Made by a program: the position numbers and the translations under genes. This document shows positions 37,995 through 49,209 of a stretch of 64,000 bases of DNA, piece after piece. The notes under the pieces are model-generated. The model was not told the DNA's origin. It made no database searches and saw only the letters and a list, made by a program, of their open reading frames with translations. The stretch is taken from positions 25,163,978 to 25,227,977 of the forward strand of contig CM041535.1 in assembly GCA_023238725.1 (NCBI GenBank), written 5' to 3'. The DNA is from Scortum barcoo (lineage: Eukaryota; Chordata; Actinopteri; Centrarchiformes; Terapontidae). Every line of letters starts with the position of its first letter. Positions within the stretch are counted from its first letter, which is position 1.

Positions 37995-38598
37995 GTGATT
38001 TTTATTTTTCATTCATTTCTCTCTTTCAGCATCACTTCAGCCTTTGTGAGTTTTTTATGTGAATATTGACATGTTAATTATTTTAACATTTTTCTCTGCA
38101 GGCATGCTAAATGATAAGCCATTTAAACCAAACTGTTGTATAAACACTTTCAGTGCTTATTGGATACAAGCTTTGTTTTTCTGTTTATTCTATGTATTTT
38201 TAAGAAATTGATTAGTGAGTTAAGGGGAACAAACAGAATTTAAACAGTAAAATGGGTCTCAGCTACAACAAAGGCATTCTGATATCAAATAGAAATTGTC
38301 TGCACTGCACAATCAATTCATTTTAATTTGTTCATCCTTGTGTTAAACTGTTATGTGAAGCTTAAATTTAGGTTAAAAGTGTTGTGTTTTGTGGAGCATT
38401 TTTATTTAATTTTAGAAAAGCACATGATGTTCCACCATGTTTATTTACTACAAGAGACACTTTTTCAACATCATTCATAATGTGATATCATTTCCTCCAC
38501 ATTGCTTGTGTATTTCAGTTTAAAGACTCACTGGTGGCTTAACCTGAAGCGTGTTTATATCATTTATTTCATTGCAGTGGTACTACACATCCTAGGAA

Positions 38599-40431
38599 AT
38601 GATAGAAGGTGGAATTACATCCAGGATGTCAGGAATTATTGAGAATGCCGGGCATCATCCGTCTCCACAGGACTACAGGTAAGACTTTTGATTTAATATT
38701 TATTATAGAACAAAGAGTTACAGCACCATCTCGCACTAAACAACCTGTTATTCTTTGCTGCATATTGTCAAAAACCCTGAGAATCAAATCTGAGGCGCTC
38801 CAGGAGATAAAAGGCACATTTTTTATTAATCAAAACCGTTTAAGGTGTTTCCCAAACGCTCGTGGAACAAACAGTCTAACCGCACCATGTTTCAAAAGGT
38901 AGATGGACAGCTCTTTTTTGTGCATATGAGGAGGGGGGGATTTCATGAAAAAGGAGAGAGAGAGGGAGAAAAAAAACCCCGAAGAATAAATGATTTTCAG
39001 TCTGAATGGATCTGTCAGAAACCATCAGCTCTGTTTACACTCCCGCTGTCGGCACACGGAGAGCCTGAGCCTCTTGGCCTGCTGGCTCAGGGGGAGATGG
39101 GGCGCTCTGGGTCACCAGTGTGCACAAGTGGCTCCCAATTAGAAAAGGAGGGAGGCAGGGAGGAGGAGGTGCAATATTTAGTGTTGTTGAGCCACTGGGA
39201 AGGCTCGGATGATACATGGAGACACCAGCTCAACATGTTTTGCCTCAGTGAACAAATTCGTTGCTGCTGGTAGAGAAAGAGAGAGGAGGGGAGGTGGGAA
39301 TACCCCCCAGTATGTCATCTCTATTATAAACAGTTTCCCATAAAGTTGGAATAAAATATTTTTTACCTCTTCTCATGAAATGATTGTGACAATGTGATTT
39401 ATTCTTGATAAAAAGTGTATATCTTCTCAAAACTTTATTGATCAATCTCTTCCAAACATATCACAGTGAAACTGAAAATTTCATGAGAAGAGGTAAAAAA
39501 CATATAATATATAGTGTGTATTCTTCATTTAGAGTTTAAATAAAAAAATATTAGTAGTTTTGATTCACTTTGAGTGTGCACATCCTTAGTTTTGTGCTCT
39601 TTTTACACAAAACAAGTAGAAAAAAAGTGTCTGCAAATGTACCTTTTTGGTTATTTCATATGGTTCCTGGTTGTGCTTGAGCACTGTTTCTTCATTTTGT
39701 CAATAAGCAGCTTAAGAGTCAGTCAAGCAAAATGTTCAGGTAAACTTCAAAGCTCCAACTCAGATGTTGTGATATTTCTCAGGGTGTTTTGTTAGACTTC
39801 ACGACGCCACCTGCCTCATAAAGGACAATCGCTCCACACCATTTGCTGACGCATGCACAAGGTGTTTGAGGACATGTTGCCGCTGATTCCTGGCCGCGGT
39901 GATGTCACTTATTCAGACTGCAGACACACACAGCCCTGACCTCAAGCTACATCTACAACGCCCCCCCCCCCCCACACACAGACACACACACACACACACA
40001 CCCCCTTTGGCCCTGAGGCTCCGTTGATTTCCCCCATTTAAGGGAGGGGGTTGGGTGGGGGAGAGGGGTGAGGATAGAGACTGGAAAGGGACAGGGAAGC
40101 AGATGGCATCCTATTTGTCCCTCTTCTGTGAGGGCTGTCATTCCAACAGATTAATGCAAGGGCCAGGGCGAAGAAAAGAAATGACAGAGACAATCAAGGA
40201 AGGGTCTGGGGGAAGACAATAGAGCCACGTGCCACTGGGCAGATTTGTCGTTTGGGACACAATAGGTGATCATTTTTCAATAGACAGGGCCAACTGTTGC
40301 AGGCAACATGTGCTGCTGTCCCATGTTTCAAACGATCTCATGCGTTGTTTACTTATGATTCAGCCAATGGTTAAGGCGAGAGTGTGGTCACCTGACACAG
40401 GGTTGATTTTTTTTTTTTTATTAGGAGATTT

Positions 40432-40467
<36 letters not shown>

Positions 40468-43400
40468 AAGGGTGGGGGTTACTCCTACACTGTCCACAGA
40501 CCCACAAAGTAAAGTAACAGTAACTGAATAGTACGTGTTGTCACATCATAGCGACCCCAATTACTAAACCCTTGCACAGTAAGTGTGTGTGTGTGCAGAG
40601 AAGACTGGAGAGGATTCAAGAGGATTCCTCTCTTTTCTTTCGTTCTTTCTTTCTCTTCGAGGCTCGCCACAAAATAAAAGACGCAATGACTGAAGGCTGA
40701 TTGGTGCTGGCAGTGCACTGGTTAAACAGCAATCTGCAATTTCACCCAGTTTAGAACATTTATTTATCTGTGGGTTTAAAAAAAATCTATTACATAAAAG
40801 ATATAATTGATTTTTTTTTCATCATCAGCAAAAGAAAAGCAGGAGAGTGTTAACTATAAGGAAACAAAGATCACCCTTGGAAAAAAAGAGCCAATCTCAG
40901 CAGATGATTTACTCTGAATGCAAAGTGGTTTAACTCCCTCATTGTTGATTAAAACTGTCACTGCTAAATAACACTTGTAGTTAATCTTCTTAGGGTAAAT
41001 CCTGGACGGCGAGGCTAGTACACGGCTTTGCGGAGGAGCTTTCATCTCTGTTTCCCCACATTCACAATCGTTACAGCCGGTTTTGACTTTGAGGGACAAA
41101 ATGTTTTATCAAGTGTTTAGATTTAAATTCCACTGATGGTTTCTGTGTGACTGAGCCGACAGCCGTGTTAACCCACCCTCCCTTAAACCTCCTCCCTCCC
41201 TCGCAGACTTCTGACCACGGACCCCTCCCAGCTGAGGGAGGAGGATCTCCCTGGGGACCTGCAGTCTCTGTCATGGCTCACCTCTGTGGATGTGCCCCGA
41301 CTACAGCAGATGGCTGATAGCAGAGGCCACAGTAACGGGCCCTCCCCGGGCAGCCTGCTGGAGCAGCAGACAGGTGAGCTGAGAGGGAGGGGGCAGGGCA
41401 ACATTCAAAAACCAGCATCATCTCTCTGATTGGATAAAACCCGGGGCTGCTGGACTCTTCTGGATTTCTGGCCTGTGCAGATGTGAACAGTGTTTTATAA
41501 AACTACCCTCAAAGATTAAGACAAATACAAGGTTGTTGTTTTTATTTTGTGACACTGAAAAGATAAAGAGAGTTAACTTCAGAGATTAACCCTGCTGGAT
41601 TGTTGGAAATGTTCATCATTAGCTTTTTTTCCCCAAACATAATGTTAAGGCCAAACCAGAGATCTGACATTTAACAATGTCCACTGAATCACTTTCACCT
41701 CTCTTTCACTGTGCAGAGTAAAGAAACTTTAGTCTGTCAAAGGTTGTAAATAGTATGTTTTTCACAAAGCCGCTACCATTAAGCCCCATTACACCCCATT
41801 ATGTCGCAAAACCACAACCATTTAACTATCTTGGATGAACAGAGAGCTGAACACCTCAGGTGAACTAACAACAATCTGGCTGTTCCTCCTCACAGCTCAG
41901 CTCAGCAACATGACAATGACAGCGGGTCAGGGCTCGATGCTCCACCTCCAGAGCAACATGCAACACAGCCCTCTGGGAATCAGCATCATCAACACCCACA
42001 GCGGAAGTGTGAGTTTCAAGAAATCTGCGTGTTTTATGTTGTCTTTTTTAATGTTTTATCATGTGTACACCCCTCCTTGAACCTCCACCTTACTGTGGTG
42101 GAGGGGTTTGAGTGCCCGAATGATCCTAGGAGCTATGTTGTCGGGGGCATTACGCCCCTGGTAGGGTCTCCCATGGCAAACAGGTCCTAGGTGACAGGGC
42201 CAGACTAAGAGCGGTTCACAAGCCCACCATGAAGAAAGAATCAACAAGGACCGTTACGTCGCCCGGATTGGCGTTACCGGGGCCCCACCCTGGAGCCAGG
42301 CCTGGGGTTGGGGCTGCAGGCGAGCCTGGTGGCCGGGTCTTTGCCCACGGGACCCGGCCGGGCTCAGCCCGAAATGGCGACGTGGGCCTGCCTTCCAGTA
42401 GGCTCACCACCCGCAGGAAGGTCCATGAGGGGCCGGTGCAATGTGGTTTGGGTAGCAGTCGTGGCGGGGGCCTCGACGACCCAATCCCTGGAAAAAACTC
42501 ACTCTGGCAATAGGGACATGGAATGTCACCTCGCTGGGGAAGGAAGGAGCCTGAGCTCAAGTGCGGGAGGTTGAGAGGTACCGGCTAGAGATAGTCGGGC
42601 TCACCTCCACGCATAGCTTGGCTTGGCTCTGGAACCCAGCTCCTTGAGAGGGGCTGGACCCTCTACTACTCTGGAGTTGCCCAGGGTGAGCGGCGGCGAG
42701 CTGGTGTGGGCTTGCTTATAGCTCCCAGCTCAGCTGCCACGTGTTGGAGTTCACCCCGGTGAACGAGAGGGTCGCTTCCCTGCGCGCCTTCGGGTTGGGG
42801 ATAGGTCTCTTGCTGTTGTTTGTGCCACTACGGGCCGAACAGCAGTACAGAGTACCAGGCCTTCTTGGAGTCCCTGGGAGGGTACTTGATAGTGCTCCGA
42901 CTGGGGGGACTCCATTGTTCTTCTACTGGGGGACTTCAACGCTCACGTGGTAAGCAGCGACAGTGATACCTGGAGGGGCGTGATCGGGAGGAACGGCCTC
43001 CCCGATCTGAACCCGAGCGGTGTTCTGTTATTGGACTTCTGTGCTAGTCCACGGTTTGTCCATAACGAACACCATGTTCGAAAGCTGGCATAAGGGTGTC
43101 CATCAGTGCACGTGGCACCAGGACACCCTAGGCCGGAGGTCGATGATCGACTTTGTTGTCGTTTCATCTGATCTCCGGCCGTATGTCTTGGACACTCGGG
43201 TAAAGAGAGGGGCTGAGCTTGTCAACCGATCACCACCTGGTGGTGAGTTGGATCCGCTGGCAGAGGAGGAAGTTGGACAGACCTGGCAGACCCAAACGTA
43301 TTGTGAGGGTCTGTTGGGAACGTCTGGCCGAGCCCTCTGTCAGGGAGGTCTTCAACTCCCACCTCCGGAAGAGCTTCTCACAGATTCCGAGGGAGGCTTG

Positions 43401-46400
43401 GGGCCATTGAGTCCGAGTGGACTATGTTCTCTGCCTCCATTGTCAATCGACGCCTTGGCGGTTCAAAGTTGTGGACGCAAGGTCTCTGGTGCCTGTCGTG
43501 GTGGCAATCCAATCCCGAACCCGGTGGTGGACACCGGAAGTAAGGGATGCCGTCAGGCTGAAGAAGGAGTCCTATCTCGGACCATGTTGGCCTGTGGGAC
43601 TCCTGACGCAGAGTTGACAGGTACCGGCAGGCCAAGCAAGCCACAGGCCCGGACGGTCCTGGAGGCAAAAACTCGGGTCTGGGAGGAGTTCGGTGAGGCC
43701 ATGGAGGAGGACTATCGGTCGGCCTCGAAGAGATTCTGGCAAACCGTCCGGCGCCTCAGAAGGGGGAAGCAGTACTCTGCCAACACACTGTTTACAGTGC
43801 AGGGGTGGGGAGCTGTTGACCTCAACTGAGGACATTGTCGGACGGTGGAAGAAATACTCACTTCGAGGATCTCCTCAATCCCACCGACCTTGCCTTCCAG
43901 TGAGGAAGCAGAGGCTGGGGACTCTGAGGTGGACTCACCCGTCCATCACCCAGTCAGCCCGAAGTCACTGAGGTAGTTCATGCAAGCTCCTCGGTGGCAA
44001 GGCGCCGGGGGGGTGGATGAGATCCGCCCTGAGTACCTCAAGTCTCTGGATGTTGTGGGGCTGTCTTGGCTGACACGCCTCTGCAACATTGCATGGAGGT
44101 TGGGGACAGTGCCTCTGGAGTGGCAAACTGGGGTGGTGGTCCCTCTTTTTAAAAAGGGGGACCGGAGAGTGTGTTCCAACTACAGGGGGATCACACTTCT
44201 CAGCCTCCCCGGAAAGGTCTATGCCAGGGTACTGGAGAGGAGAATTCGGCCGATAGTCGACCCCCTCGGATTCAGGAGGAACAATGCGGTTTTCGTCCCG
44301 GTCGTGGAACACTGGACCAGCTCTATACCCTCCGCAGGGTGCTTGAGGGTTTATGGGAGTTTGCCCAACCAGTCCACATGTGCTTTGTGGATCTGGAGAA
44401 GGCATTCGACCGTGTCCCTCGTGGTATTCTGTGGGGGGAGTGCTCCATGCGAGTATGGGGTCCGGGGGCCTTTGCTAAGGGCTGTTCGGTCTCTGTACGA
44501 CCGGAGCAGGAGCTTGGTTCGCATTGCCGGCAGTAAGTCAGACCTGTTCCCAGTACATGTTGGACTCCGGCAGGGCTGCCCTTTGTCACCGGTCCTGTTC
44601 ATAATCTTTATGGACAGGATTTCTAGGCGTAGCCAGGGGCCGGAGGGAGTCCGGTTTGGGAACCACAGGATTTCATCTCTGCTTTTTGCAGATGATGTTG
44701 TCCTGTTGGCTTCATCAAGCCAGGACCTTCAGCATGTGCTGGAGCGGTTTGCAGCCGAGCGAAGTGTGAAGCGGCTGGGATGAGAATCAGCACCTCCAAA
44801 TCCGTGAGGCCATGGTTCTCGACCGGAAAAGGGTGGCGTGCCCTCTCTCCGGGTGAGTGGAGAGGTCCTGCCTCAAGTGGAGGAGTTCAAGTATCTCGGG
44901 GTCTTGTTCACGAGTGAGGGAAAGATGGAGCGTGAGATTGACAGGCGGATTGGTGCAGCGTCCGCAGTTATGCGGTCAGTGTACCGGACCGTCGTGGTGA
45001 AGAAGGAGCTGAGTCGAAAGGCAAAGCTCTCGATTTACCGGTCAATCTACGTTCCCCACCCTCACCTATGGTCATGAACTTTGGGTAATGACCGAAAGGA
45101 CAAGATCATGGATACAAGCGGCCGAAATGAGTTTCCTCCATGCAGGGTAGCTGGGTGCTCCCTTAGAGATAGGGTGAGAAGCTCGGTCACTCGGGAGGAG
45201 CTCGGAGTAGAGCCGCTGCTTCGCATCGAGAGGAGTCAGCTGAGGTGGCTTGGGCATCTAGTTTCGGATGCCCCCTGGACGCCTCCCTAGGGAGGTGTTC
45301 CAGGCGTGTCCCACCGGGAGGAGGCCCTGGGGAAGACCCAGGACACGCTGGAGAGACTATGTCTCTCGGCTGGCCTGGGAACGCCTCGGGATCCCCCCGG
45401 AAGAGCTGGAGGAAGTGTCTGGGGTGAGGGAAGTCTGGGCATCTCTGCTCAGACTTTGCTGCCTCCGCGACCCGGTCCCGGTCCCGGATCCAAGCGGATG
45501 AAGATGGATGGATGGATGGATCATGTGTACAGGATTATTTATCAAATACCCCTGTATCTGTTTTACAGATGTCTCCATTCTCCATGAATGGGCTGCCCTC
45601 TCCGGGATATCAGTGCCCTACCTCAGTCTACCAGCCCACGCCCCAGCAGGTGTACTCTCTGACCCAAACTGGACAACAGGTACCAAACTATTATTTCACC
45701 AAACCTTTTGATTTGATCAGCAGTGAAATGGTGGTCTATATTTGACTGTGTTTCCTTTTTCTCTTATTATGACTGTATAAGGTTCAGAGGCTTTAATAAT
45801 GTAGACCAGTAAACAAGGACACCTAGAGTCTATTTCTTCATTTGTATTATAATATTATTAAATCTCTATTACTGGGATTGTACATATTTTTGGGCCTGAA
45901 ATCTTCTTGTTTATTTTGGCTGATAAGTTGGTTTTATGGATGATGGAGTCAATGAGTAAGTACTACCAGGTAAAACTGTAAAATTCATGATTCTCTCCTT
46001 TTTTCGTAGTGCTCGACTGGTGGGCTTTATAGCAATGTCTCTTTCAACAACCAAAGTCTATTCACACAACCTCGCCTGGCTCCACAAGACCAGGAGCTGC
46101 AGCCCAAGTCTTTCCCCAAGCCCATTTACTCGTACAGGTGAGAACCTCACTTATTTAGCTAAAAAAAGCTATATTCACCACATTTCATGAGTTTTGTTTA
46201 ATGTACTTCACCTTCTATTTTCAACTACATTCAAATGTTTTTTTTCTGGTCACTTTTTGCAGCTGTTTGATTGCCATGGCTCTGAAGAACAGCAAAACTG
46301 GCAGCCTCCCAGTCAGTGAGATCTATAGCTTTATGAAGGAACACTTCCCTTATTTCAAGGTACGACACTCTCTTCGCATTACGGACAGATGGTGCATGTA

Positions 46401-47475
46401 TTAAAGGATGTGACTGATTATACACAACTCCACTCCCTGCAGACTGCACCTGATGGATGGAAGAACTCGGTCAGACACAACCTGTCCTTAAACAAGTGCT
46501 TTGAGAAAGTGGAGAACAAGACGAGCAGCTCATCCCGCAAGGGCTGTCTGTGGGCGCTGAACCCTGCCAAAATTGACAAGATGGAGGAAGAGATGCAGAA
46601 GTGGAAACGCAAGGACCTCCCAGCCATCCGCCGCAGCATGGCTAACCCCGGTGAGAAATGTGTTCTGTTAGATTTAAAATGTCTACTGTCCAACTGGGCA
46701 GCAAGTAAAAAGCGACAGTGTCATCTCATAATCTGCCTTTTTTCTCTGCAGATGAGCTGGACAAACTGATCACAGATCGCCCGGAGAACTGCAGACGTAA
46801 GGCTTTGGAGCCCGGCATGACCCGTCTGCCCGGCTGCCCCACCAGCCTCCCGCTGCCCGTCCCGGCTCAGATGCAACCTCAGCCCATAGTCACGCTGTCC
46901 CTGCCCTGCTTACCCATGCACCAGCACCACCAGCTTCAGGCACAGCTCCAGGCTCAGGCCCGCCTCGGCCCCATGTCCCCCGCCCCGGCCCAGACGCCTC
47001 CCCTCCACACCGTCCCCGACCTCTCCCACAGTCCGCTCACCCAGCAGTCCAGCAAGCCTCCAGACGATTTCTACAGCATGCACGGTGACACACACACGGA
47101 GGTGGACGCACTGGACCCCAGCATCATGGACTTTGCCCTTCAAGGTAAAAACAAATCCCAGCCCTGTTTTTTTTTTGGATAAATAACTGAATCAGTATGC
47201 TAACCTCTCCACCTCTCTGCTCAGGTAATCTGTGGGAGGAAATGAAGGACGACAGCTTTAACCTGGATGCTTTGGGCACCTTCAGTAACTCCCCCCTCCG
47301 ACTATCAGACTGTGACTTGGGAACAGTAAACCTCCCTCCTGTGTCCGCTGGAGCGAACCTGCCGCTGTCGGATGTGCAGGTGACGGGCCACTACACCTCC
47401 TACACCTCCCAGGACCCCCTGTCCTCCCAGTACATGGTCGCACCAGCCAACAGCAAGCCCATCGCCCTGCTGTAA
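38599..47475 (+). CDS. foxn4: Forkhead box protein N4
   Basis: Coding exons: 38599-38678, 41207-41373, 41896-42008, 45569-45679, 46010-46137, 46263-46359, 46443-46650, 46752-47144, 47225-47475 (TAA at 47473-47475). The start gives MIEGGITSRMSGIIENAG, then PSPQDYR, as in human FOXN4; DLPGDLQSLSWLTSVDVPRLQQMA follows. The forkhead domain runs from [20 protein letters not shown] through IYSFMKEHFPYFK to recognition helix WKNSVRHNLSLNKCF and KGCLWALNPAKIDKMEEEM. The C-terminal acidic activation region includes EVDALDPSIMDFALQGNLWEEMKDDSF, and the end is KPIALL. FOXN4 is a nuclear factor that commits retinal progenitors to amacrine and horizontal fates and spinal p2 progenitors to V2b neurons. Every splice phase joins cleanly. 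The third intron (42009-45568) is enlarged by a LINE insertion, and the 38679-41206 intron carries a long inverted repeat and microsatellites. Confidence 0.95.
39359..39500. repeat. 23-bp perfect inverted repeat with a 96-bp loop, foxn4 intron
   Basis: Left arm 39359-39381 (TTTTTTACCTCTTCTCATGA plus AAT) and right arm 39478-39500 are exact reverse complements. The arms do not extend further. It could be a small MITE-like element with terminal inverted repeats, or simply a stem-loop. The A/T-rich interior has no coding content. Confidence 0.7.
39959..40003 (+). repeat. Poly-C run and (CA)n microsatellite
   Basis: A run of about 14 C is followed by imperfect CACACA units, within a foxn4 intron. 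Confidence 0.9.
40434..40465 (+). repeat. (GT)n microsatellite
   Basis: About 14 GT units ending in TATA, within the same foxn4 intron. Confidence 0.9.
42058..42069 (+). repeat. Target-site duplication, left copy
   Basis: ATCATGTGTACA precedes the LINE 5' end and is repeated exactly at 45520-45531 after its GATG tail. Twelve identical bases mark target-primed integration. Confidence 0.9.
42070..45519 (+). mobile_element. Rex3/RTE-like non-LTR retrotransposon, near full length, in a foxn4 intron
   Basis: A 3.45-kb insertion bounded by the 12-bp duplication. It opens with CCTCCTTGAACCTCCACCTT..GGTGGAGGGGTTTGAGTGCC, a start I recognise from fish RTE-type elements, and ends in a very short 3' tail of GATG/GGAT repeats (45497-45519), the hallmark described for Rex3. 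Between them are an APE endonuclease region (GTWNVTSLGKEG near 42510, LLGDFNAHV near 42925, DHHLV near 43225) and a reverse transcriptase (PLFKKGDRR, NYRGITLLS, GFRPGRGTLDQ, FVDLEKAFDRVPR, GLRQGCPLSPVLF, FADDVVLLA). It lies in the same orientation as foxn4. Its base composition is GC-richer than the flanks, as expected for a mobile element. Rex1 or another RTE lineage is possible; the tail favours Rex3. Confidence 0.85.
42500..45470 (+). pseudogene. Decayed endonuclease-reverse transcriptase reading frame of the LINE
   Basis: The element's protein is spread over all three plus frames. Endonuclease motifs begin near 42508; a stop interrupts them within 12 codons (EGA then TGA near 42550). The endonuclease end (near 43225) and the reverse transcriptase palm (YADD-like FADD near 44690) lie in different frames, and the RT itself changes frame between PLFKKGDRR (near 44150), FVDLEKAFDRVP (near 44390) and GLRQGCPLSP (near 44565). 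The C-terminal region (near 44840-45470) is open in pieces. The copy cannot encode an active enzyme. Confidence 0.8.
45520..45531 (+). repeat. Target-site duplication, right copy
   Basis: ATCATGTGTACA follows the GATG tail and matches 42058-42069 in all 12 bases. Only 37 intronic bases remain between it and the next foxn4 exon. Confidence 0.9.
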
Positions 47476-48168
47476 AGCAGCTGAACGGAGTCAACCTGGT
47501 TTATCAACTTTCTGTGGATATCTGAGGACTCCAAACGAAGAAAGTCTGAATCTGGTTTCTTTTGTGCTCCAAAAAGCACAAATCGAACGGCTTTCCCTCA
47601 GTCAGCTGGGAAATACTTGGAGAAGGATGTTTGAAAATCATTTCACACACAGTCCACGAGAAAACTGCTGATTCAGAACTAAAACTGCTGATAAATTAAA
47701 AAAGTGGCTGTAAGAAAAAAAATATGTAAGATTTAAGATATTTAGCTTTGCCAAGCAAAGACTCAAAGCCTGTATGAGTACAAAGACTCTACGTGGAGAC
47801 GTACGTGTAAGTTAGCATCCACAAGTTTTTTCTACTGTTCACTCTGCATTTTAAAGCCCCACCATACTGTAGCTCCCCGTCTCTTGTCTGTTGTATTGTG
47901 CTAGACATTATTGCTGTGATGTTTTATTTATATTTATAAAAAGGCAGCTGGAGAAGGTGATGACTCTATCAATCTTTTGCTGTATGTATTTGAATGTTTG
48001 AAATTGCTACCGCCACAGAAAAGCTTTCTTTTGACTGTTATTTACCCACTTCACTCCAAAACGCCGGTGTGTGCCAACTCTTTGAGTAATTCAGATTTTA
48101 CACTTTTACACACTGTGATTAACATGTCATCAAAGTCAAATGTATATTATGCTCATTAACTTGATCAT

Positions 48169-48193
48169 AATAAAAATCAAAAGGGTAAATAAA
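48169..48193 (+). other. foxn4: foxn4 poly(A) signals
   Basis: AATAAA at 48169-48174 and again at 48188-48193, about 700 bases after the foxn4 stop, predict cleavage near 48190-48215. Confidence 0.6.
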
Positions 48194-48227
48194 AGAAGTT
48201 TCTTTTGCCAAAAATATCTCAATGATA

Positions 48228-48233
48228 TTTATT
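48228..48233 (-). other. acacb: Candidate acacb poly(A) signal
   Basis: Plus-strand TTTATT gives AATAAA on the minus strand, about 980 bases beyond the acacb stop at 49210. The 48240-49209 stretch between is presumed acacb 3' UTR; no other gene was seen there. Confidence 0.5.
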
Positions 48234-49209
48234 AACAAACGGTCGTTGCAAGAATACAAGACAACGGAAAAAGTTTTCTATACATTCAAATGAAATGTCA
48301 TGGCTGTGGTTTTGATAAGAGGTAAGGCAAATGAAGTCGTCATTTGGAAGATCACTTTGGCGATTACTGTCCACCTTTTACGAAACCTGAGTCTTAAGAA
48401 TTAGTGAAACACATCAGAGATATACAAACAAAAATGAAAAGAAAAGCTCAGAAGTATCACATAGTGTCAGTCTCTTCTTTCGTTCATAACATCGTCTTAA
48501 CACACAAAACACAGCAGCAGAGATACGCATAAACAGACTGAAAGTGACAAGGTCAACAGTGAAATGACACACCTGCATTAATGATATTGCTTATTAGAGA
48601 AAAACACTTCTGCTTCTTATGTTGTGCTCCTGCATTACAGTACTGGCAAACAAATACCTTTAGTCAATGCAGAAATGAAATAGAAATGATTGATTTCATC
48701 ATTTTCTGGCTCTTATTTGAAAACTGATCAAAAAATTGATCATTTGCCTGAGCTACATTCAAAGAGAAACACTTGTATTTAATACATTTAAGTGAAAATG
48801 ACAACCAGCACCTAGATATGAAGTCTCCCCACTTCATGAAGCTTGTATAATTCTGACACCAATAGACCCTATCAAGCCTAATAATGCTAGTTTAACACTG
48901 ACACACCTTTACATACAAATACAGCCAAGTGAAATGTCCGTTAAAATCATAGTTTGTCAACCACAAATGTTCCTGGACAGAGCAGCTGAAATGACTGACT
49001 GCATATAAACTCTCAGTCAAGAGTGGAAAGGATCGTGACGCCAATCGACAGGTACTGTCATCACTGAGGATTACGTCACTTTGTGCGGGTCATGTGCGGG
49101 TTATTGCAAAGATTTTCCCTTCAGGTTTTTATATTTTTTATATCTTTACGTGTACAGTACAATCAACTGGAAAAGAGCTTCTTAATATAGCCTGATAAAG
49201 CTCCTCAGC

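Noticed and set aside
38845..39273. 142-codon plus-strand frame in a foxn4 intron
   Set aside because: Purine-rich composition and no family resemblance; the foxn4 exons splice cleanly over it.
43020..43829. A 269-codon open frame, the longest in the window
   Set aside because: It runs through the LINE in a frame that only partly matches the endonuclease; the recognisable protein switches frame within it. It is a by-product of GC-rich decayed coding sequence, not a host gene.
43965..44405. 146-codon minus-strand open frame inside the LINE
   Set aside because: It is the antisense shadow of the reverse transcriptase region and resembles no protein family.
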